DNA from: Chitinibacter sp. SCUT-21
GTDB taxonomy: Bacteria; Pseudomonadota; Gammaproteobacteria; Burkholderiales; Chitinibacteraceae
NCBI GenBank assembly: GCA_041874755.1
Contig: CP102611.1
Location: 1,302,001-1,366,000, forward strand
Direction of reading: 5' to 3'
DNA: 64,000 bases
Below, one piece after another: positions 45,627-52,539 of this stretch. Each line of letters opens with the position of its first letter. Within the stretch, counting starts at the first letter, position 1. The notes under the pieces were generated by a model that saw nothing but the letters and a program-made list of their open reading frames with translations, was not told where the DNA came from and searched no databases. The position numbers were made by a program, and so were the translations under genes.

Positions 45627-45946
45627 TCCTTAGCCTAGGGCTTGCGCTCGCACTCAGTGCGTGCGCAAGCCCGCAGCCTGCTCAGCTGGAAAGCAGCTCG
45701 ACTAATTGCAAAGCAGAAATACAGTCTTTTGTTGCAACTGCAACGGGGCAAAATGTCGCACTTGCCGACGATTTATTCCTGACGAGCAATACATTACTGC
45801 TAGAGCCAAGTACTGCTTTAAAATTAAGTGGTCGAGTATTGGGTAAGCCAGTTGCTTTTCAGTTAAAAAAGCAAGGCAATCAATGCTGGATTGAAGGACA
45901 AAACCAGAAAACCAAATTAGAACACTGCCAATGCAAAACGCCCTGA
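45611..45946 (+). CDS. Small lipoprotein, unknown
   Basis: A 111-residue lipoprotein: MDRTLILSLGLALALSAC then ASPQPAQ. It starts with TTG at 45611, inside the end of the protease gene, with GGAAAAC at a fair distance; no in-frame ATG exists before the signal peptide. The mature part has three further Cys pairs-like positions (NCKAE, QCWIE, HCQCK). No family was recognised. Translational coupling to the S41 protease suggests a partner or inhibitor, but this is only positional. Its stop codon lies in the loop of the terminator. Confidence 0.65.
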   Translation: MDRTLILSLGLALALSACASPQPAQLESSSTNCKAEIQSFVATATGQNVALADDLFLTSNTLLLEPSTALKLSGRVLGKPVAFQLKKQGNQCWIEGQNQKTKLEHCQCKTP

Positions 45947-45959
45947 ACGGGCGTTTTTT
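45935..45959 (+). terminator. Intrinsic terminator containing the stop codon
   Basis: AAAACGCCC and GGGCGTTTT pair around TGAAC, followed by T-rich sequence. The TGA stop of the small lipoprotein gene (45944-45946) is in the loop. Confidence 0.85.
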
Positions 45960-45971
45960 GTTGGGTTTAGA

Positions 45972-46715
45972 TTAACGCGGCGGTGAGGTGCGTGCGGGTT
46001 TGAGTTGTCGATCAACTTCTTTCCAACGAGCGTGATGTTCACGAATCAGATGGATCGCATCTTCGATCGTATCGACGACGATCGGAATTTGCATATCAAC
46101 TGGGCTGGCCAAACCCGCTTCGTTGCTGACCATATAATGCTGTGCCCAATCAACCAGTTCGTGCCACATTTCGCCAACCAAAATCAGCGGCGTGTCGTAC
46201 AGTTTGCGCACTTGTAACAGCTGCCAAACCATAGAGAGTTCTAGCAAAGTACCAATCCCACCGGAAGTCACGATAAACGCGTTCGAGCGCAAAATAAAGT
46301 GGTGCAGGCGCGAGAAGAAGGTTTTGTGTTCAAACACACGACCGACAAAATCGTTTACGTTTTGCTCAAAATCCAGATCAATGCGAATCCCAACGGAGGC
46401 TTCAGGCTTATTCGGTGCGCCTTGGCTTGCGCCTTCGTTGGCGGCTTGCATCAAGCCCGGGCCGCCACCAGTCACAATATGGCAGCCCATCGCAGCCAAT
46501 TGCGCGGCGAGTTGCTTCACAGCTTCGTAGCGCGGTGTATTTTCTTCGATCCGCGCAGAGCCAAAAATGGTCACATGATAATCAGGGGTATGTGCTGGAC
46601 GTAGACGCGATAAATCATCGACTGCATCCCATAGTTTCAACACTGCTTCACCTACAATATCGAGTGCTTCATCATCGTCAATGACACCAATGGGTTTGTT
46701 ATACGAATTAATCAT
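45972..46715 (-). CDS. LOG-family (TIGR00730-type) Rossmann-fold protein
   Basis: 247 residues from the ATG at 46715, which has AAGGGG upstream; an earlier ATG at 46775 adds 20 residues with no ribosome site. The fold motifs are 'TIFGSARI', 'GGGPGLMQAANEGAS' and 'SGGIGTLLELSMVWQL', the last matching PGG-x-GT-x-x-E with Ser for Pro. Plant LOG relatives hydrolyse cytokinin nucleotide monophosphates; bacterial members cleave the N-glycosidic bond of AMP-like nucleotides, though many are uncharacterised. Cytoplasmic. It converges with the S41/lipoprotein pair. Confidence 0.85.
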   Translation of the reverse strand: MINSYNKPIGVIDDDEALDIVGEAVLKLWDAVDDLSRLRPAHTPDYHVTIFGSARIEENTPRYEAVKQLAAQLAAMGCHIVTGGGPGLMQAANEGASQGAPNKPEASVGIRIDLDFEQNVNDFVGRVFEHKTFFSRLHHFILRSNAFIVTSGGIGTLLELSMVWQLLQVRKLYDTPLILVGEMWHELVDWAQHYMVSNEAGLASPVDMQIPIVVDTIEDAIHLIREHHARWKEVDRQLKPARTSPPR

Positions 46716-46880
46716 GATTGCCCCTTCTTGTTCTTGTATTGTCGACTTCGACCCTTTCAGCTTAGGCGCAAACACATGGGCTTGTACAGGTATTTACGCC
46801 GCGCTAAACCAACCTAGCTCAGTGGATAGAAGCATTTAGGCTAGAATAAGTTCCTTGTTCCCCACCAAGTCAAATTCATC

Positions 46881-48335
46881 GTGGAAAACAACTTAAAACT
46901 GAATAATACTGCGCTACTACGTCAAGACTGCCTGATTGTTGGGCAATGGCACAAGGGTAAAACGCACATCGATGTACGCAACCCAGCCAATCAAGCGCTG
47001 CTGGCGCACGTGCCACGCTTTGGAAAAGTTGAAACCGAACAAGCCATCTTGGCAGCCAACGCGGCACTGCCAGCATGGCGAGACTTATCTGGCAAAGCGC
47101 GTAGCCAGATTTTACGGCGCTGGTTTGAGCTAATCCGCGAGCATCAAGACGATCTGGCGCAGATTATAACGGCCGAGCAAGGTAAGCCACTGATTGAGGC
47201 GCGCGGAGAAATCGCCTACGCGGCCAGTTTTATTGAATGGTTTGGCGAAGAGGCCAAGCGAGTGTATGGCGACGTGACGCCGCACCCGCAAGCGGGCTCG
47301 CACATTATCACGCTCAAACAGCCAATCGGCGTGTGCGCGGCGATTACGCCGTGGAATTTCCCGGCCGCGATGATTACGCGCAAAGTGGGGCCCGCTCTCG
47401 CGGCTGGCTGCACCATCATCGTCAAACCCGCCTCGCAAACGCCGCTGACCGCGCTGGCTTTGGGCGAATTGGCGCAGCAGGCCGGCATTCCCGCTGGCGT
47501 GCTCAATATCATTACCGGCTCAGGCCAAGAGATTGGCGCGGCGCTGGCTGAGAGCGAGATCGTGCGCAAAATTTCGTTTACCGGTTCAACCGAAATCGGC
47601 CGTCAACTGATGGCGCAAAGCGCGCCAACGATTAAAAAACTCTCGCTCGAACTGGGCGGCAACGCGCCGTTTATTGTTTTCGCCGATGCTGATCTGGATG
47701 CGGCCGTCACAGGCGCCATCGCCAGCAAATTTCGCAACGCAGGGCAAACTTGTGTGTGCGCTAACCGCTTTTTAGTTGCGGATGAAATCTATAATCAATT
47801 CGCGAACAAATTGGCGCATGCCATCGGGCAACTCAGAGTGGGGTATGGGCATGAAGATCAAACCCATATTGGCCCACTGATCGATACCCATGCCATTAAA
47901 AAAGTTGAAACGCATATTGCCGACGCGCTGGCGCAAGGCGCGAAACTCGCGTGCGGTGGACGTCGTCACGCGCTGGGTGGCACATTTTTTGAACCCACCT
48001 TACTTACCGAAGTCCCCGCCAGCGCAGTAATCAATCGCGAAGAAACCTTCGGCCCCGTGGCCGCGCTGGTGCGATTTAGCAGCGAACAAGAAGCGATTGC
48101 GCTCGCCAACGATACGGAATATGGTCTTGCTGCGTATTTTTATACGCAAAATTTAGCGCGCACGCTGCGCGTGGCCGCTGCACTTGAAGCGGGCATGGTC
48201 GGCATTAATACGGGGCTGATTAGCAACGAAGTTGCGCCGTTTGGCGGTATTAAGCAATCGGGCCTAGGGCGGGAAGGATCGAAATACGGCATCGACGAAT
48301 ACATGGAAACCAAGTATTTGTGTATTGCCGGATAA
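46881..48335 (+). CDS. gabD: NAD(P)-dependent succinate-semialdehyde dehydrogenase
   Basis: 484 residues starting with GTG at 46881. Aldehyde dehydrogenase family, GabD type: 'AAITPWNFPAAMITRKVGPA' (cofactor site), general base Glu in 'LELGGNAPFIVFADAD', nucleophile Cys in 'NAGQTCVCANRF', and 'EETFGPVAALVRF'. It oxidises succinate semialdehyde to succinate in GABA/4-aminobutyrate breakdown. Glutarate-semialdehyde dehydrogenase is a close alternative. No gabT or transporter is adjacent, so it stands alone. It is divergent from the LOG-family gene. Confidence 0.9.
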   Translation: MENNLKLNNTALLRQDCLIVGQWHKGKTHIDVRNPANQALLAHVPRFGKVETEQAILAANAALPAWRDLSGKARSQILRRWFELIREHQDDLAQIITAEQGKPLIEARGEIAYAASFIEWFGEEAKRVYGDVTPHPQAGSHIITLKQPIGVCAAITPWNFPAAMITRKVGPALAAGCTIIVKPASQTPLTALALGELAQQAGIPAGVLNIITGSGQEIGAALAESEIVRKISFTGSTEIGRQLMAQSAPTIKKLSLELGGNAPFIVFADADLDAAVTGAIASKFRNAGQTCVCANRFLVADEIYNQFANKLAHAIGQLRVGYGHEDQTHIGPLIDTHAIKKVETHIADALAQGAKLACGGRRHALGGTFFEPTLLTEVPASAVINREETFGPVAALVRFSSEQEAIALANDTEYGLAAYFYTQNLARTLRVAAALEAGMVGINTGLISNEVAPFGGIKQSGLGREGSKYGIDEYMETKYLCIAG

Positions 48336-48342
48336 AAAAATC

Positions 48343-48366
48343 CGCACGGGCTTTCGCCCTGTGCGG
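48343..48366 (-). terminator. Hairpin with T-run on the minus strand
   Basis: CCGCACAGGGC and GCCCGTGCGG pair (one bulge) around GAAA, followed on the minus strand by ATTTTTTT. It can end minus-strand transcripts from 48564-49511 and also sits right after gabD. Two further hairpins lie in this 228-base gap: CAGCACCT/AGGTGCTG near 48433-48460 and GCGCCAATA/TATTGGCGC at 48552-48573. Confidence 0.6.
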
Positions 48367-48563
48367 TAGAGGATGGAGTCTGTAATCCTGAAGTCGAAAA
48401 CTCTAGGATGAAACGTAAAGCCCAATCAAAACAGCACCTCATCTTCAGATCAGGTGCTGTATTAATCGATGGGTCACTTTAGCCAGAATTGCGTCATCCT
48501 CAAATAAGCAAATCTCCCATCAGGTATTCACCTGAAACCAATTATGCTTTTGCGCCAATACCA

Positions 48564-49511
48564 TTATTGGCGCATGGCTTCCTGCTGTTTTTTCACTTTG
48601 GCCTTGATTTCATTTAACTGTGCAGCTGGTAAATCGGGGCTAAATGTCGCCCCACCCATACCGTCGGCTTTAAATGCAATCGGCACCGAGAACGTTTTGC
48701 CGCAAGCTTTGCCTACCCAAATTTCTTGCCACTGACCACGAATCATCATCTGACGCGTTGGTTTATCAAGCTTGAGCGTAAAATACTCACCACCAGTAAC
48801 GGGTTTGCCGATTTTAAAATCAATGGGTGTGATGTCTTCTTTGGTACAGTTTTCTTTGGTCGCCAATTGCTGGAACACTTCAGTCACCACTGGGTCACGC
48901 ATCACTTCGCGGCGTAAATTCAGTGGCGCAATGCTATTGCCAATTTCGCTGGCGCGCGCCCAAGCGTCTTTATTGCTGCATTTACGATACCAGTTAGCGC
49001 GCTCTTTACTGCTAAAAGCTGTGACCGAGCTGGTAATGTCGTTACAGACCGACTCAATCGCCAAGTTAAAACCTTGTTGCGCAGATTTATACATCAGCTC
49101 GGCTGCGTAGCGTTCTGTTTCACGCTCTTTGAGTGAACGGGCAGCCATCGCTTGATAACGTGCGGGATCAATTTGGCCATTCGCTTTAATTAGCCCATTC
49201 ATCGCCTCTTGTTTGAGCAAATTCGACATCATCAGCTGTGCTTCTGGCAGGTTTTTAGCGACCATCGGATCGAGTATGGCGCGGGCTGCAGGAATATTTT
49301 TCGCCGTGCCTTTGCCCATCATATACATTTGCGCCAATAGCACCTTGGTTGGGTTACTAGCTTTACCCGCTTTCACATCACTACTGGCTATTTTAAACGC
49401 TTGCTGATAATCATCTTTGGCAATCGCCTCGTTTAAGCTGACATCGTCGGCCCAAGCCAGTGACGCACTTAAGCCCAACAATAGCAAGCCTACTTGGATC
49501 TGCTTTTTCAT
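48564..49511 (-). CDS. Secreted Sel1/TPR-like hypothetical protein
   Basis: 315 residues with a signal peptide (LGLSASLAWA-DD). Residues ~25-110 contain alpha-helical hairpins like Sel1/TPR units ('LLAQMYMMGKGTAKNIPAAR', 'PMVAKNLPEAQLMMSNLL'). The C-terminal half has four Cys, 'SVCNDI', 'RKCSNK', 'ENCTKE' and 'KACGK', possibly two disulfides. No enzyme motif. Probably a periplasmic protein-protein interaction factor; the partner is unknown. It is monocistronic, with its stop inside the loop of an inverted repeat. Confidence 0.72.
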   Translation of the reverse strand: MKKQIQVGLLLLGLSASLAWADDVSLNEAIAKDDYQQAFKIASSDVKAGKASNPTKVLLAQMYMMGKGTAKNIPAARAILDPMVAKNLPEAQLMMSNLLKQEAMNGLIKANGQIDPARYQAMAARSLKERETERYAAELMYKSAQQGFNLAIESVCNDITSSVTAFSSKERANWYRKCSNKDAWARASEIGNSIAPLNLRREVMRDPVVTEVFQQLATKENCTKEDITPIDFKIGKPVTGGEYFTLKLDKPTRQMMIRGQWQEIWVGKACGKTFSVPIAFKADGMGGATFSPDLPAAQLNEIKAKVKKQQEAMRQ

Positions 49512-49729
49512 ACTGCCTCCATCCTTTTTAATTATGCGGCTATCTTACTGTAGTCAGCCCGCTTCGCCTACAAAGCCAGTGGTGTAAGCCACAGCGTGTT
49601 GACGTTCGGCACGGTATTTTTGCGCATTTATGAGCCAATACCAGTAAAAATTGGGCTATTTACTGAGGCGTGCTATTCAGCGCCCGCCAAACTACCTATT
49701 ATGCTTTCTTCGCTGTTTGAGATCTTGGT

Positions 49730-50947
49730 ATGAGCGCCACCCCTGCCCTATTACGTAACCGCAATTTTATTTTGCTCTGGCTCGCCTCGATCGTCGGCAA
49801 TTTTGCGCTCGCCGTCGCGATGCTGGCCGAGACTTGGTACGTGGTCAAAACCTTGGGCGCCAAAGAGCAATTGGGCTTGGTGATGATCGCCGGATCAGTA
49901 CCGAGAATTGCACTGATGGCAGTCGGCGGCGTCTTGGCCGATCGAATGAAGCGCAGCAAGATTATTTTGGTTTCGCTCGGGGCACGCGTGCTGATGCTAT
50001 TCGGGCTAGTCGGTTTATTGGCAATTAATCGACTCGATATCTGGGCCTTAACCGCATTTGCTTTTTTATACGGCGCGCTAGATGCCTTTTTCTGGCCAGC
50101 ACGTGATGCCTTGATTCCCGCCATTGTGCCCGAGCAAGATTTAACCCGCGCCAACTCGATCATGCTCACCACCAATCAAGTCGGCTTGGTGTTTGGCCCT
50201 GTACTTGGTGGTGTGCTGCTGGCGATGATGAGCTATGAAATGATTTTCAGCCTAACAGGGGGTATGCTCGCGCTAGCCACGGCCTGTATAGCGCTCATCA
50301 ATGAACCCTTCGTTAAAAAAGTACGCGAAGTCGGTAGCACGATGCTGATCGAACTCAAAGAAGGCGTGCAATATGCGATTAAAACACCGGTGCTGCGCGC
50401 CTTAATGCTGATTTACGCCGCAGCCAATTTGCTGTTTATGGGCCCGCTGGCGCTCGGTATCCCGATTATTGTTACCGAGAATCTCAATGGCGAACCGGCT
50501 ACGCTGTCCTTCTTGCAAAGCGCCTTTGCCGCCGGCATGGTGATCGGCGGCATTTTGCTAACGATGTACCCGCCAACGAAAAAACGTCTGCTGATGATTA
50601 CGATCATCATCGGGCTGGAAGGCGTCTTTTTATCGCTCTTGGCGCATACGCATTGGGTTTGGGTGGCGGTGGGCCTGCAAGCGCTGATTGGGCTGGGCGT
50701 CGCCGGCAATAATGTGCCGATGATGTCGCTAATTCAGCAGTATTCCGACAAAGACAAACTCGGCCGCGTGATGAGCCTGAACAGCATGGCCTCTATGGGG
50801 CTGACGCCAATTTCGTATGCAATGGTCACGGGTCTGCTATCGATTCATCTATCAATGGCATGGATCATGCCGATTTTTGGCCTGACGATGGCAGCATTAA
50901 TGCTGTTGTTGACACTCAAAATGCCTATCGTGCGTGAAGCCAATTAA
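49730..50947 (+). CDS. MFS transporter
   Basis: A 405-residue major facilitator with twelve hydrophobic helices. The loop 2-3 motif 'GGVLADRMKRSKII' is the family's motif A; 'ANSIMLTTNQVGLVFGPVLGG' in helices 4-5 resembles the antiporter motif C region and the enterobactin-exporter-like (EntS/DUF894) branch. It likely exports a small molecule by proton antiport. It begins 218 bases after the divergent Sel1-like gene, and is followed 10 bases later by the ACP-like gene, so they form a two-gene operon. The substrate is unknown. Confidence 0.88.
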   Translation: MSATPALLRNRNFILLWLASIVGNFALAVAMLAETWYVVKTLGAKEQLGLVMIAGSVPRIALMAVGGVLADRMKRSKIILVSLGARVLMLFGLVGLLAINRLDIWALTAFAFLYGALDAFFWPARDALIPAIVPEQDLTRANSIMLTTNQVGLVFGPVLGGVLLAMMSYEMIFSLTGGMLALATACIALINEPFVKKVREVGSTMLIELKEGVQYAIKTPVLRALMLIYAAANLLFMGPLALGIPIIVTENLNGEPATLSFLQSAFAAGMVIGGILLTMYPPTKKRLLMITIIIGLEGVFLSLLAHTHWVWVAVGLQALIGLGVAGNNVPMMSLIQQYSDKDKLGRVMSLNSMASMGLTPISYAMVTGLLSIHLSMAWIMPIFGLTMAALMLLLTLKMPIVREAN

Positions 50948-50957
50948 GGGCTAAACG

Positions 50958-51224
50958 ATGGGCTTGGACACGGTTGAATTGGTGATGGCGATTGAAAAAG
51001 AATTTGCCGTCACCATCGCCGACGAGGATGCGGCTCAGATCTTTACCGTTGGGCAACTGTGTCATTACGTTCAACTTAGGCTGGTTGCCGAGCACGGTTT
51101 AGTAGTGACGAGCCAAGATGCGATCTTGCGAAAAATCGCGCAAATTCTCAGCCGCGAATTTGGCATCACGTCCGATCAGATTCATCCGAACGCCCGTTTT
51201 ATTGACGACCTAGGCTTAGATTAG
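50958..51224 (+). CDS. ACP-like protein with swapped halves and no phosphopantetheine Ser
   Basis: An 88-residue acidic protein. Residues 2-40 match the second half of an acyl carrier protein (GLDTVELVMAIEKEF, then IADEDAAQIFTVGQL), and residues 55-88 match the first half (ILRKIAQILSREFGITSDQI to FIDDLGLD) which in normal ACPs comes directly before the Ser-Leu-Asp site. Thus the order is inverted, like a circular permutation, and the attachment Ser is replaced by Gly2. A stop codon (TAA) is two codons upstream of the ATG, and no extension lies after the TAG, so it is not a frameshift of a tandem ACP. It follows the MFS gene by 10 bases. Function unknown. Confidence 0.75.
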   Translation: MGLDTVELVMAIEKEFAVTIADEDAAQIFTVGQLCHYVQLRLVAEHGLVVTSQDAILRKIAQILSREFGITSDQIHPNARFIDDLGLD

Positions 51225-51385
51225 CGGCGTCATTCGTGAAAACTGCAACACCACAATCAGCCATAAACAACTGAGTAATAACGACATTAATATAAAACTG
51301 TCGTCATTCATGAATTGAAGCCCAGCTACAATTCCCAATTGGCATATCCCTAGGCATAGTGATACTTCGTTTCGCGGAGCCCACT

Positions 51386-52429
51386 ATGTATCGCCGTTTT
51401 ACCGCCCTCTGTTTACTGTTGTTGCCCTGCATCAGCTCTGCCGCCAATCTGCAAATTCAGACGTGGTACGGCGGTGCTAAAGGCGCACACACGATTGCGC
51501 ACGATGATTATTGCAGCAGCGTCACCACTGGCATTGAGCAAAATGCCATTCCGATTTTGAATCAGCGCGGCCTCAAAGCCAGCCTAGGCCTAATTGCCGG
51601 ATCATGCTCGGATGCGCAATGGCAAACGCTGAAAACCCGTATCAAGCAAGGCCATGAGCTGTTTAACCACACGCTCACGCATCGCGGCATGCTCGAGCCT
51701 GGCTCGCTTGCGCCAATTAGCGGTTGGGATAATGTCAAAGAAATCGTTAGCGCTCAGCAATTAGTCCAAAGCAAGCTTGGCTACACAATGCATTTTGTCG
51801 CCTTCCCGAGCGATTTAGCGACGCCTGAGGCCAAAGCCTTTGTTGAAGCCCTGCCCGACACGCTCGGCGTGCGCGCGGCCAAGCATCTTTACGATGGCAA
51901 AGCAGCAGGGATCAACGAGGCCGACGATGTACAGCCGATGTTTGTGAAGTGGGATAGCTATTGGCGCGACGGCAAATGGTCGCTGTATAAACCCAATCGC
52001 GGCAATATCTTAATCCAACACGCGCAAGCGGCAATCGATGATGGCGTGTGGACTTATAGCACGATGCATGGCGTTGCCGATGCGTCTTGGGAATCGGTAC
52101 CAGTAGATCAATACACTGCATATGCCGATTTTCTGGCCGCCAAAGTCAAATCAGGCGAACTGTGGGTGGCGGGCCCGAGCGATATTTTGCGCTATCAAAT
52201 GACGCGGCAATTCTGTGGCATTCAGCTCAATGGCGACACGATTAAAGCCGATCTGAGCGACTGGCGTTGCAGCCGCTACGCCAGCGCAGTTACCGTCGAT
52301 ATTAAACTGACAGATCAACAACAAGGGGTTTTCACCCAACAGGGAAAACCCTTGGTGAGCCAGATGCTGGATAAAAAAACCGCACGCCTCGCATATAACC
52401 CGAAATTAGGAGAAGTAAAAATTAATTAA
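51386..52429 (+). CDS. Secreted polysaccharide deacetylase (CE4-like)
   Basis: 347 residues from the ATG at 51386 (GGAG seven bases upstream); a signal peptide ends ISSAA. The NodB-like domain shows the first metal motif as 'IAHDDYCSS' (HDD in place of TFDD) and the zinc His pair in 'GHELFNHTLTHRGM'. It should remove acetyl groups from chitin, chito-oligosaccharides or a related polymer. It has no carbohydrate-binding module. The neighbour downstream has a clearly related domain ('NGAKGAYSLVHDDYCS' against 'GGAKGAHTIAHDDYCS'), so the two arose by duplication. Confidence 0.87.
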   Translation: MYRRFTALCLLLLPCISSAANLQIQTWYGGAKGAHTIAHDDYCSSVTTGIEQNAIPILNQRGLKASLGLIAGSCSDAQWQTLKTRIKQGHELFNHTLTHRGMLEPGSLAPISGWDNVKEIVSAQQLVQSKLGYTMHFVAFPSDLATPEAKAFVEALPDTLGVRAAKHLYDGKAAGINEADDVQPMFVKWDSYWRDGKWSLYKPNRGNILIQHAQAAIDDGVWTYSTMHGVADASWESVPVDQYTAYADFLAAKVKSGELWVAGPSDILRYQMTRQFCGIQLNGDTIKADLSDWRCSRYASAVTVDIKLTDQQQGVFTQQGKPLVSQMLDKKTARLAYNPKLGEVKIN

Positions 52430-52456
52430 GGGTATATGCCGCTAGAGCATAACCCA
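52430..52456 (+). repeat. GGGTATAT-type hairpin after a stop codon
   Basis: GGGTATATGC and GCATAACCC are near-complementary. The sequence AAGGGTATAT-GCCGCTAGAGC matches AAGGGTATAT-TGCGCTAGGGC at 55261 for 17 of 21 bases, also right after a stop, so this may be a short dispersed element. Confidence 0.45.
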
Positions 52457-52539
52457 AAAGAATTACCGGGCAATACCCAACATGGAGTGAATCTGATGCC
52501 GGTAGCAGATCACTCAAGCCAAAAAGAAGGATGGAGAAA

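Noticed and set aside
50958..51224. Frameshifted or truncated tandem ACP
   Set aside because: In-frame stop two codons before the ATG and no ACP-like sequence after the TAG in the next bases; both halves lie in one frame.
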